A stretch of 27,625 nt of DNA from Streptomyces aureus (GTDB taxonomy: Bacteria; Actinomycetota; Actinomycetes; Streptomycetales; Streptomycetaceae), in assembly GCF_000725495.1 (NCBI RefSeq), contig NZ_KL647043.1:1-27625 (forward strand), in the 5' to 3' direction. This document shows positions 14,210 to 22,007 of this stretch, piece by piece. How positions within the stretch are numbered: position 1 is the first letter of the stretch; each line of letters starts with the position of its first letter. Position numbers and translations under genes: made by a program. The notes below the pieces were generated by a model. It was not told where the DNA came from. It saw only the letters and a program-made list of their open reading frames with translations, and searched no databases.

Positions 14210-15301
14210 ATGTCACCGGCCTCTCAGCCACCGTCCGGACCGCAGTCAGCGCCCCTTCCTCGTACCATGCGGGCTGTCGTCATCACCGGCCACGGAGATC
14301 TCGATGTGATCGAGGAGCGCGAGGTGCCCGTGCCCCGCCCGGGGCCGGGCGAGGTGCTGGTCCGGGTAGCCGCGGCAGGTTGCAACAACACCGATCTGTG
14401 GACCCGCGAAGGCTCCTACGGTGCGGCAGAGGACCCGGATGTCAGGACGGGATGGCTCGGTCCGCTCGACTTCCCGCGCATCCAGGGAGCCGACGTGGCC
14501 GGCACGGTGGTGGCCTGCGGTGATGGGGCAGCCACCGGACTCATCGGGATGCGGGTGCTGGTGGACCCGGCCCAGTACGACGGCCCGGGACCGGACGCGC
14601 GCCCGGCCGACGTCCTCGGGAGCGAGCGCAACGGAGGGTTCGCCGAGTACGTCGTGGTGCCGAGCGCACGAGCCCACTCCGTCGACGGCTCGCCCCTGAC
14701 GGACGTGGAACTGGCGGCCCTTCCCATCGCCTACGGCACCGCGCTGGGCATGCTCGACCGCGGGTCCGTCTCCAAGGGCCACACCGTCCTCGTCACCGGC
14801 GCCTCGGGCGGTGTCGGCCTGGCAGCGGTCCAGTTGGCCCACTCCCGTGGAGCCCGGGTCGTCGCCGTGTGCAGCGGCGACAAGGGAGAGGCCGTCCGCA
14901 ACGCCGGTGCCGACACCGTGGTGGACAGACGACGAGATGAGGTGCTCACCGACGCAGCCGCAGCAGCGCCGGAGGGCTACGACGCGGTCGTCGACGTCGT
15001 TGCCGGCGCGGTCCTTGGCCCCGGCCTCGGACTGCTGAGGGCCGGAGGACGCTGGGTGGTCGCCGGTGCCCTCGACGGCTGGGCTGTCGACATCGACGTG
15101 CGGCGGCTCTACCTCGCCAACCTCTCGCTGGTGGGCTCAACCATGCACACACCGCGGATCTTCGACCACCTGGTGGAGATTGCCCGACACGGCGACGTCA
15201 GACCCGTCATCGCCGCGACCTTCCCGCTCGGGCAGGTACGCGAGGCCCAGGCGCAACTCGCCCGACGTCGGCATGTAGGAAAACTGATCGTCGTCCCCTG
15301 A
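14210..15301 (+). CDS. MDR-family NAD(P)H oxidoreductase (quinone reductase / alcohol dehydrogenase-like)
   Basis: 363 aa, or 344 if started at the second Met (14267, MRAVVITGHGDLDV). N-terminal GroES-like domain (PVPRPGPGEVLVRVAAAGCNNTDLW; GADVAGTVVA) and a Rossmann domain with VLVTGASGGVGLAAVQLA. The catalytic-zinc Cys/His set and structural-zinc Cys cluster of classical ADHs are absent; together with GASGGVG this points to zinc-independent quinone reductase or zeta-crystallin-like activity with NADPH. It is complete and isolated. No good ribosome site precedes either start. Confidence 0.85.
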   Translation: MSPASQPPSGPQSAPLPRTMRAVVITGHGDLDVIEEREVPVPRPGPGEVLVRVAAAGCNNTDLWTREGSYGAAEDPDVRTGWLGPLDFPRIQGADVAGTVVACGDGAATGLIGMRVLVDPAQYDGPGPDARPADVLGSERNGGFAEYVVVPSARAHSVDGSPLTDVELAALPIAYGTALGMLDRGSVSKGHTVLVTGASGGVGLAAVQLAHSRGARVVAVCSGDKGEAVRNAGADTVVDRRRDEVLTDAAAAAPEGYDAVVDVVAGAVLGPGLGLLRAGGRWVVAGALDGWAVDIDVRRLYLANLSLVGSTMHTPRIFDHLVEIARHGDVRPVIAATFPLGQVREAQAQLARRRHVGKLIVVP

Positions 15302-15470
15302 CCCGAACCCTTGCCCGCTCTCCCGTCGGCACAGCCCGTCCACTCCCGGCGAGAACCCAGTAGGGACGCAGCCCCGTCGTGACAGGCTGGCACCGGATGT
15401 CTCAGCCCTCCCGCTGGACAGACCAAGCCGACGACAACCGTTGCGGACGCCGGCCGAGCAAAGGAGCCGT

Positions 15471-16892
15471 ATGCAACCGTGGCTTCGCCGGATACTGTCC
15501 TTTCTCGCGTACACCACCGCCATCCTCGCGGTAGCCGGGCTGTCCGTGTGGCTCTCGGTTCGCGTCACGCCTCTGCAGACCGTCTCGCCGGTCGGCCAAA
15601 CAGTGCAGGTGGGCGCAGCCGCACCAACCCTGAGCTTGTCGGGACCGGGTGAACTGGAGCTCTTCGGCCAGGTCATCCCCACTCGGCCCCGGTTCGAGGG
15701 CCCCATCCGCCCTCGGCTGAAGCTCACGCACATCGCCCTGAACGCCCAGGCCACTGCTCTGACCAAGCCGGGAGGCGCCCAGGCCGCCGGAAGGGAACTG
15801 AGCGAACAACTCGCTTCCGCCTGGACGCGCTACCTGCTGTGGGAAACGCTGATCGCCGCGGGATTCGCGGCGCTAATCGCTGCCGCTGTCGCCGGCATCC
15901 GCCGCTGGGGCCGTACCGGGACGCTGTGGGCACTCGCGGTCGCCGTCGCCGGCGTGTGCGCGCTCAACGCCCTCGGCGTCTATCTGCTGGCCTCCGCGAC
16001 TCCCGCCGCCCTGCAACAGATCCGCGGTATCGAGGACCTAGTCGGACCGAGCACGCCGACGCCCGTTCAAGCTGTAGGCATTCCTGCCCTGCCGGGAGTC
16101 CAGGCCGTGGTCATCGGGGACTCCACCGCCGCCGCAATCGGCAACGCTCCCCTGGACAACCCCACCGGAACGGACAGGACATGCGGCCGCAGCAAGGACG
16201 CCTACGCGGTCTATCTCGCTGCGGCGAACAACTGGAACACTCTCAACCTGGCCTGCAGCGGAGCCACCATCCGCGATGGTCTCCTTGGCCCTCAGCAACG
16301 CGGCACGACCGAAGTCCCTCCCCAAATTTCGGCCGCGACGAAGGCCACCAAAGCCTCCGTGATCATTGTCAGTATCGGCGCCAACGACATCCACTGGTCC
16401 ACACTGACCGCGCTCTGCGCCGCCGCAGACGCCTGCAACGACAAGGCGTCCACCGCGTACTTCCAACAGCAAACTGCCGCCTTCACCGCCGATTACTACG
16501 ACCTGCTCGGCAACCTGGCCGCACTGCCCCAGCACCCCCGCGTTCTGATCAACGAGTACTACAACCCCTTCGGCGAGAACGTCGGCTGCCTCAAGGACCA
16601 GCGCGTCACTGCTTCCAAGGCCAAGGTCCTCGAGTCCCGCCTCGAGGAACTCAACTCCGTATTGCGCCAGGGGGCGCAGACCTTCGGCTTCACCGCCGTA
16701 CCCCAGCACTTCGATGGACACCGGCTCTGCAGCGACCAGCCGTTCGTCCAGGGGCCCGACGCGAACGCGCCACTGCACCCGAATGCGGCAGGTGAACTCG
16801 CCATCGCTCTCGCCGACCAGCAGGCCCTGACACGCACCAGCACCTCACCTGCAACCCCCACGCCCAACTCCGCCGCACAGCACGATCGGTAG
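15471..16892 (+). CDS. Membrane-anchored SGNH/GDSL hydrolase
   Basis: 473 aa from the ATG at 15471 (AAGGAG, 5 nt spacing). The N-terminal part has three hydrophobic segments (about 9-31, 125-147, 158-182). A C-terminal SGNH esterase domain starts near residue 208. Catalytic blocks are visible: GDS with Ser 218, GAND with Asn 305, and LHPNAAG with His 436 (the Asp is probably D431 in GPDANAPLH). The hydrolase domain presumably faces outside and deacylates a lipid, cell-wall or glycan ester; the substrate is unknown. Several Cys (TCGRS, LACSGA, LCAAADAC, VGC, LCSD) suggest disulfides, consistent with an external location. Transcribed in the same direction as the oxidoreductase but 169 nt away, so probably a separate unit. 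Confidence 0.88.
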   Translation: MQPWLRRILSFLAYTTAILAVAGLSVWLSVRVTPLQTVSPVGQTVQVGAAAPTLSLSGPGELELFGQVIPTRPRFEGPIRPRLKLTHIALNAQATALTKPGGAQAAGRELSEQLASAWTRYLLWETLIAAGFAALIAAAVAGIRRWGRTGTLWALAVAVAGVCALNALGVYLLASATPAALQQIRGIEDLVGPSTPTPVQAVGIPALPGVQAVVIGDSTAAAIGNAPLDNPTGTDRTCGRSKDAYAVYLAAANNWNTLNLACSGATIRDGLLGPQQRGTTEVPPQISAATKATKASVIIVSIGANDIHWSTLTALCAAADACNDKASTAYFQQQTAAFTADYYDLLGNLAALPQHPRVLINEYYNPFGENVGCLKDQRVTASKAKVLESRLEELNSVLRQGAQTFGFTAVPQHFDGHRLCSDQPFVQGPDANAPLHPNAAGELAIALADQQALTRTSTSPATPTPNSAAQHDR

Positions 16893-17398
16893 CTGCGGTA
16901 TAGGCCCACCGCCATTAGCCGGGCCTCCCCCACTCGGCATTCCTCTACAGCGCCGCGTCATTTCCCAGGCTCTGTCCCCTGACCGCAAACGGTTGCCCTC
17001 CCGTCACACGGCCCGTCTCCCTCTCGGTCCGCACTGCCGCCCGCCGCCCTGTGGGCCGGCCCGGCTCCGCATGAATGCTGGTCCGGCACCGTCAGCATCA
17101 CCGCCTCAAGCGGGCACACTTGCATCCCCCCCCGACCGTCACATCCGTCCGTAACGCCCCGCAAGGAGATGAACCGCGAGAAGACCAACTTTCCCAACAC
17201 ACCCATCGCGGAGGGCAGCTCCCATAGCGCAGCACGACTCATCGAAGCGGGAATTCGACGGAGCGTGACTGTCTGCGCCGCAGGCGGGGCAGAGCATCAG
17301 GCGGCGCGCAGACGCTGTCTGGACAGCCTCATGTCCAGGAGAGATCCTGTTCGGGGAGTACGGCGAGATGTCCCAGCTCCAAGGCGGAGGTACCCACG
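16893..17398. other. Intergenic, about 500 nt, no supported gene
   Basis: A frame from 17169 (MNREKTNFPNTP...) has AAGGAG directly touching its ATG and runs through the next gene, so I do not accept it. The region should hold the promoter of the PRC-barrel operon; I could not place it. Confidence 0.45.
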
Positions 17399-17545
17399 AT
17401 GGACTGGTGGTTCTGGCTCGTCGTGGTTGTGGCCCTGCTCGCGGCTCTGGCCGGAACTGTCGTGGGCATCCAGGCGAAACGGCGCCGTGGTGGTGTGATC
17501 ATTGTGCGGCGTGCCCGTTCCAAAGGGAGAGGCAAGGCCGCATGA
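17399..17545 (+). CDS. 48-aa single-pass membrane peptide heading the PRC-barrel operon
   Basis: The ATG at 17399 has a good ribosome site (GCGGAGGT, 8 nt). It encodes MDWWFWLVVVVALLAALAGT followed by a very basic cytosolic tail (QAKRRRGG, IIVRRARSKGRGKAA). One N-terminal TM helix is certain. Its stop overlaps the next start as ATGA, so it is translationally coupled to the first PRC-barrel gene and probably works with it, for example as a membrane anchor or DNA/RNA-facing tail. Confidence 0.75.
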   Translation: MDWWFWLVVVVALLAALAGTVVGIQAKRRRGGVIIVRRARSKGRGKAA

Positions 17546-18117
17546 GTACGCTCATGCTGGCATCGGAGATCAGCAAACGTCCCGTGGTGACACTCGGCGG
17601 TGAGGCCGTGGCCCGGGTAAAGGATGTCGTTCTCGACGGTCACACCGGCCGGATCTCGGGGTTCACCCTCAGCGGCCTGCGGCTGTTGTCCGGCCCCAGA
17701 CGCCAAGCATTGCCCTGGGAAGCGGTGGCGGGCCTGGGCCCCCACGCGGTCATGATCCAGGATGAAACAGCGCTCAAAGACCGAGATGAGGTGGCCGACC
17801 TCGCCGAGGCAGCAGAAGGTAACGTCCTCGGAGCCCGGGTACTCACGGACACCGGAATGGACCTGGGGCAGGTCACCGATGTGGTGGTTGAGGTAACAGC
17901 GTCGCAGGCAGTGGTCGCAGGATACGAGGTCGCCCCCACAGAGACACTCGGCCATAAGACACGCACCGTGTTCATCCCGCTGGCGAGGACGATCGCGGCC
18001 TCCGGCGAGGCACTCGTCGTACCGGCAGCAGTGGCCGACTACGTGACCGAGGACCTGGCTGCCCTCGACAAGGCAATCCCTGAGTTCCGCAGCCGCATGG
18101 GCGAGAAGAAGACGTGA
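17542..18117 (+). CDS. PRC-barrel domain protein (two PRC repeats)
   Basis: 191 aa from the ATG at 17542, overlapping the upstream peptide by 4 nt. Two PRC-barrel units: residues about 5-75 (EISKRPVVTLGGEAVARVKD, then LPWEAVAGLGPHAVMI) and about 90-170 (NVLGARVLTDTGMDLGQVTD). PRC barrels bind partner proteins or RNA (RimM, photosynthetic reaction-centre H subunit) rather than catalysing reactions. No signal peptide, so cytosolic or associated with the small membrane peptide. The TGA overlaps the next ATG (TGATG). Confidence 0.85.
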   Translation: MSTLMLASEISKRPVVTLGGEAVARVKDVVLDGHTGRISGFTLSGLRLLSGPRRQALPWEAVAGLGPHAVMIQDETALKDRDEVADLAEAAEGNVLGARVLTDTGMDLGQVTDVVVEVTASQAVVAGYEVAPTETLGHKTRTVFIPLARTIAASGEALVVPAAVADYVTEDLAALDKAIPEFRSRMGEKKT

Positions 18118-18548
18118 TGCTGCTCTCCGAAATCATGGACCGGCCGGTCATGGACACGGACGAGGCCCAGAGCATCGGCCAGATCGACAGTCTGGTGATC
18201 GCACCCCGCCCGGCCCACATACTTGCTCTGCGGTTGAAGCACACCGGGGGCGGCGGCACTCTTCTTACCTGGTCATACGTACACGCCATCGGCCCCGATG
18301 CGGTCATGGCCCGCGTCAATGCCCGTGAAGCCTCCGAAGAGGACATCGCCGAACACGCCGCCGTATGCCGCAACCTCCTCGGCCGGCGCGTCCTGACACA
18401 GCGCGGCACGGAAATCGGCACTCTCCAGGACATCGACTTCGACCCCGATTCCGGCCGAATCCTGAACCTGCTCATCTCCTCCGGCACTCTCCCGGCACAG
18501 AGTCTGATCGGCGTTGGCAACTACGCCCTGGTCATCCAGGAACCGTGA
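18117..18548 (+). CDS. Second PRC-barrel domain protein
   Basis: 143 aa from the ATG at 18117 in a TGATG overlap with the previous gene. Two short PRC-like units: LLSEIMDRPVMDTDEAQSIGQ with the end motif YVHAIGPDAVMA, and LLGRRVLTQRGTEIGTLQD with YALVIQEP. It is a shortened paralogue of the gene before it, suggesting a complex or stepwise duplication. No terminator is evident downstream. Confidence 0.85.
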   Translation: MLLSEIMDRPVMDTDEAQSIGQIDSLVIAPRPAHILALRLKHTGGGGTLLTWSYVHAIGPDAVMARVNAREASEEDIAEHAAVCRNLLGRRVLTQRGTEIGTLQDIDFDPDSGRILNLLISSGTLPAQSLIGVGNYALVIQEP

Positions 18549-18869
18549 AAACCCGTACTCGGCAGGGTTGTTGTACATCCCAGAAATCGAACGAACGAAG
18601 CCTTGGTTCAACATATCGCCAACACCGCGCCACACCGCCATGGGCCGCCGCAGCAGGCATTTAAGGTTGTAACACGATCTTGTCGGGGCCGTGGGCAGCC
18701 AGCTGTGATCGTGGGCCATGACCTGGAGGCGCTGATCAGACGCTGCCGAACCGGCCACGGGAGGGATTCCGTCCCGAACTCGCTGTCCGCCTGGTAGAAA
18801 CGCTTCGAAGGGGGAGGAATATCGGGCGGCTTCAAGTGTGAATGCGGCAACGTCTTCAGCGGTTCCCGC
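18549..18869. other. Intergenic debris between the PRC operon and a transposase remnant
   Basis: Short plus-strand frames (for example HDLEALIRRCRTGHG) have no ribosome sites or family match. The mix of frames suggests decayed mobile-element DNA. Confidence 0.35.
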
Positions 18870-19080
18870 AACCCAGGTCAGCTCGGCTCGTGCCCGACGA
18901 GCTCTTCGTCCAGATCGCCTGGCCTGCTTCTGCCGATCTCGACACTCAGGAGCGGCAGCGTGCAGAGGTACAGGAGCGAAAGGGTCTGCTCGACGATGTA
19001 GCGGAGCTTGCCCGGACCGTTGAGGTTCGGGGTATCCCTGCGGGAGGTCACTGGCAGGATCCGGTGCCTGTGCAGCGGCT
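18870..19080 (-). mobile_element. DDE transposase C-terminal remnant (IS5-like)
   Basis: The minus strand reads HRILPVTSRRDTPNLNGPG then KLRYIVEQTLSLLY, resembling the GLGKxRWVVERTFAWLHxF block near the catalytic Glu of IS5-like transposases. Both ends are missing and the frame degenerates after LSLL. It begins just past the TerD-family stop, so an insertion beside that gene has since decayed. Confidence 0.45.
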
Positions 19081-19094
19081 CCCGATCTTACCGA

Positions 19095-19628
19095 TCAAGC
19101 TTGCCGGATGCCGCCCATCTCCGCAGCGAAAGCGGTCGGCGTGCTGCCGAATCCGCGGAGCGTCGCCTGAAGGGTCCACCCTCCGATGCCATCCCTGGTG
19201 AACTCCGCAACCGTCGTGGCGGTCGACGCGGCGACCTGTGCGAAGTCGTGCGCCACCAGTTCCGTGTAGTCCTCGACGATCAGCACTCCCGCGTTCGCGA
19301 TGTCGCCGAAGGTTCGGAGGCCGTGGTCTTGATGGATGGCCACACCCACCACGACCCGTGCGTAGGACGACGCCAGCCGGTCGAGCTCCAGAACCATCAC
19401 CTCGACGAAGCCGAAGCCCTGACCGGTCTCGCTGTGGCGGCTCATGTTGATGGTCCCGTCAGGAGACCTGCTCTCGGTGTGGACGACGTATACCGGCCGT
19501 CCATGAGGGTCGTCCACTGAATAGGTTGCGGCGATGATGTCGAGATGACGCGGCGGCTGCCCCCAGGGGCTGGGATCCCAGCGGAGCTTCACCTCTACCT
19601 TCGCAAGTCCCCTGCCGACGCCGCTCAC
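19095..19628 (-). CDS. TerD-family stress protein
   Basis: 177 aa from a GTG at 19628 with ribosome site GGGGGAGG (9 nt). The sequence follows the TerD fold: KVEVKLRWDPSP, DLDIIAATYSVDD (Ca2+-site acidic cluster), SRSPDGTINMSRH, GFGFVEVMVLELDRL, GVLIVEDYTELVAHDFA. It is divergent from the canonical TerD at 25216-25791 and belongs to the branch starting with VAKVEVxLxWDPS. TerD proteins bind calcium and are linked to tellurite, phage and oxidative-stress phenotypes; the exact role is unclear. No other ter genes lie beside it. Confidence 0.85.
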   Translation of the reverse strand: MSGVGRGLAKVEVKLRWDPSPWGQPPRHLDIIAATYSVDDPHGRPVYVVHTESRSPDGTINMSRHSETGQGFGFVEVMVLELDRLASSYARVVVGVAIHQDHGLRTFGDIANAGVLIVEDYTELVAHDFAQVAASTATTVAEFTRDGIGGWTLQATLRGFGSTPTAFAAEMGGIRQA

Positions 19629-20016
19629 AGGACGTTGCCTCCCCCGCACCAGACTCGTATGGAATGTGTATCCATGCCGTCAAGTATGTCTCTCCGGAGC
19701 ACTGTTCATGTAGGCCAGGTGCTACGAAGTTTGATCCGCGCGGGTGGGTGAGGGCCCAGACACTGACCTTCTGCAATCTGCCGGCTTTTGCGGACAGTTG
19801 GCAGGCTGTACGAACTGGTGAAGCTCCTGGTGTGTTCTCAGCCAGAACCCGGGCCTGTCTGGAGCGACGTTTGCTTGCCTACCCGTCGGCAATCGATCTG
19901 TCCGCGAGCTTCAGCGCACCAGCACGGGATCGGTACGCGTTGGCGGCGGCTCGCTCCTGTCCGCCAGACCTGGCTGGTCCTGACCACCATTGTGCTGGCC
20001 CTGACCGGGTGAGCCT
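19629..20016. other. Intergenic, no supported gene
   Basis: Plus-strand frames across 19664-20053 lack ribosome sites and family features. The region separates two minus-strand genes and should contain the TerD-family promoter. Confidence 0.4.
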
Positions 20017-20361
20017 TCACCTGGGAGTCGAGGCGTCCCGCCGGCGTATGTAGGTGCGGGAAACCAGCGCGACGCCGAGGATTAGCTGTACGACGAAGAG
20101 CACATCGGACCAATGTGGGGCGTTGAGGGGGACGCCCCACACGGCCCAGGCCAGGGCGCGCATACCGATGATGACGGTGGCGACGATTCCCCAGGATTCG
20201 GCGACCGATGGCCACCGGCCTGATTTCCCGGCCTGCGCGGTGCCATCCTTCTTAGCGGCCTCGCTCTGACTCCTCAGCGTTTTGATCGCTTTAATCTTCT
20301 CAGTGCCGGTGAGGTCGGGGTGCTCGCGCTCGATCTGGTCCTTGGCGTCCTTGAGATGCAT
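20017..20361 (-). CDS. Small two-TM membrane protein with a basic N-terminal region
   Basis: 114 aa; ribosome site GGAAGGGGGGAAGC just before the ATG. Residues 1-48 are charged and helical (DAKDQIEREHPDLTGTEKIK, LRSQSEAAKKDG), followed by TM helices near 57-77 and 83-103 and a basic end (RRRDAST). The N-terminus probably lies in the cytosol. No family recognised. Codon use is normal, so the gene is likely real. Confidence 0.7.
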   Translation of the reverse strand: MHLKDAKDQIEREHPDLTGTEKIKAIKTLRSQSEAAKKDGTAQAGKSGRWPSVAESWGIVATVIIGMRALAWAVWGVPLNAPHWSDVLFVVQLILGVALVSRTYIRRRDASTPR

Positions 20362-20627
20362 CGCTTCCCCCCTTCCTCGGACGGATTCTCCCCGCCCCCA
20401 CAGAGGCGGTCAACGACCACACCATTCAAGGGGAGAGACATGACGACACCCACCGCGAACAGGGTGAACGTTGGCTGATGCTAGTTCGGAAGCTCCGGGA
20501 ATCGCCGCTGTACGTCGTAGGGGCCTCTCGACGCCAGACCCGTCGCCATTCTTGATGTCTGTACTGCTCTGCGTGCCGACCGTTCAAGGTCAACACTCCC
20601 ATCGCCCAGGCGCATCCGCTGGCCAAC
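20362..20627. other. Intergenic
   Basis: Contains the upstream region of the small two-TM protein. A 12-codon frame from 20441 (MTTPTANRVNVG) follows a GGGGAGAG ribosome-like site but stops at once; it could be the broken start of the fragment at 20628-20798. Confidence 0.35.
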
Positions 20628-20798
20628 ATGAACCATGCGGTCATGGCACCCTCCCCTCCGGCGACGGCCTGCGGTGACGTCCTCACCCCGGGCTCGATCC
20701 ACAAAGCGGACCTGAAGGCCAGCCAGTACTGGATCAGCAGCGGCCCGAAGACCGCACGCCAGATCGACACGCAACTCCACTGCAAGAAGAGCAAGTGA
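20628..20798 (+). pseudogene. Fragment of an unidentified, possibly secreted, small protein
   Basis: A frame ending at 20798 reads NHAVMAPSPPATACGDVLTP, ASQYWISSGPKTARQID, TQLHCKKSK and extends upstream as KVNTPIAQAHPLANM without a valid start. The even composition and two Cys suggest a genuine C-terminal region of an exported protein whose N-terminus is lost or frameshifted (a start-like MTTPTANRV lies at 20441). No family recognised. Confidence 0.35.
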
Positions 20799-20953
20799 GA
20801 GAGGAGGACGCGATCCCGCCGACCTGCTGATAGCGAAGACGAGAGGTTGGTGTCAGCCGCTGGTATCAGTCGCTGGCCTCAGCCTAGACAAGGTCTGCCT
20901 CGCCGTTGCACAGCACGGGTCGGTCGTGGCCGGATGGCGGAGTCCCCGGCACA

Positions 20954-21346
20954 TCACTTCGGCGTCGCGCCCTCGCAGCTCTCCGAAACCTCCACCACCT
21001 CGAAGATCACCGGGAAATCGGTGATCTGCTGGTTCGGTCCCGGCTGGGAGTTGCAGATCTTCCACGCGGACGGGTCGTCCACCGGACGGCCCTGTCCGCT
21101 CGCGTCTTTGAAGGTCATGTCGAGTTCGGAGCCCATCTGCTCGTACGCGCGCCCGGCGTTGCCGCCGATGACATCGGGCATCGTGGCTGCGACCGGCTCT
21201 GGGTTTGCCGAACGATGCGTCTCGGCGGCCCCCGAACTGGTCCTGGTACTCGCCGAGACATCCGGCACGGATGATGCTCCGCAGGCAGGGACTGAGGCCA
21301 GGAGAGCGGCAACGAGGGCGGGTCTCAGAAGCTTGGTAACGGGCAT
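20954..21346 (-). CDS. Putative lipoprotein with a PASTA-like C-terminal region
   Basis: 130 aa; GGGGGGAA ribosome site before the ATG. A type II-like signal peptide (basic MPVTKLLRP, hydrophobic to about 20) ends in SVPAC, a permissive lipobox giving a lipidated Cys near 22. A Ser/Thr/Ala-rich linker runs to about 55, then MPDVIGGNAGRAYEQMG and SQPGPNQQITDFPVIFEVVE resemble the P-D-V-x-G...Q.P.pG pattern of PASTA-type domains. Two further Cys may pair. Anchored outside the membrane; function unknown. Confidence 0.7.
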   Translation of the reverse strand: MPVTKLLRPALVAALLASVPACGASSVPDVSASTRTSSGAAETHRSANPEPVAATMPDVIGGNAGRAYEQMGSELDMTFKDASGQGRPVDDPSAWKICNSQPGPNQQITDFPVIFEVVEVSESCEGATPK

Positions 21347-22007
21347 GTGCTGTTCCCCCCAGGTGACGGCAGTTCCAAGCAGTATTCAACCCGATGATCG
21401 TTTCAAGTCGCAGCCCGGCCAGCGAACGGCTCAGAACCGAGTGATCGGCATCGCATCCCCCGGCCGCGTCTTGAGCGTGAGACGGGCCCGGCTGGCGTCG
21501 GCAAGACCTCGCTGACCCTGCTCTGTGCGCACGCGCACGCCGGCGCGTTCCCCGACGGCATCCTCTACGCCGACCTGCGTGCCCTGGAACCGGACGGCAC
21601 CGGCGGTACGCATCCAGCGTCCTGCATACCTTCCTGCTGGCGCTCGGCTTCGAGGAGGAACGCTGCCACGGCACGGCCAGGCCACCCGAAACCAAAACAG
21701 AACATATGCGACGCCCGCTCATCCTTCGCGAAGGCGGTCCCTCACCCGTGGCACTGCACTGCCAGGCTCTGGGCCCGCGGCGGGCGTCCGGTGCCCCGCG
21801 GCGCAGGGCCCTTTGGGCCAGCAGGTCACCGACAGCGTCAGCGGCAAGCCGGTCACATCGTGCGGACCGGCCGATCCACGTCCGTCGTAGCCGGGCGGAC
21901 ATGTGCCCCTTCGACGTTCGATGCTCACGAATTCGTTCGCGTGTACAGAGCCACGTCCTGGCCGACCGCGCGGACCAAGGTGCCGGCGCCACGGTCCGTG
22001 CTCCCTG
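21347..22007. other. Intergenic and decayed DNA
   Basis: Apart from the NB-ARC remnant (separate entry), the frames in 21690-22007 show no ribosome sites or recognisable families. Confidence 0.4.
21485..21690 (+). pseudogene. NB-ARC / P-loop fragment of a large AfsR-type regulator
   Basis: The plus strand reads GPAGVGKTSLTLLCAHAHAG then FPDGILYADLRALEPDGTGG, the Walker A block and following strand of the NB-ARC ATPase in SARP/AfsR-type regulators. After a frameshift near 21605 it resumes as SSVLHTFLLALGFEEERC. The DNA-binding and TPR regions are absent, so this is a small relic. Confidence 0.65.

Noticed and set aside
17169..17498. Plus-strand frame MNREKTNFPNTP...
   Set aside because: AAGGAG touches the ATG with no spacing, and the frame runs out of phase through the 48-aa membrane peptide; no family match.
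20115..20140. GTGGGGCGT...ACGCCCCAC inverted repeat
   Set aside because: A real 9-bp repeat, but inside the coding region of the small two-TM protein and of a size expected occasionally in GC-rich coding DNA.
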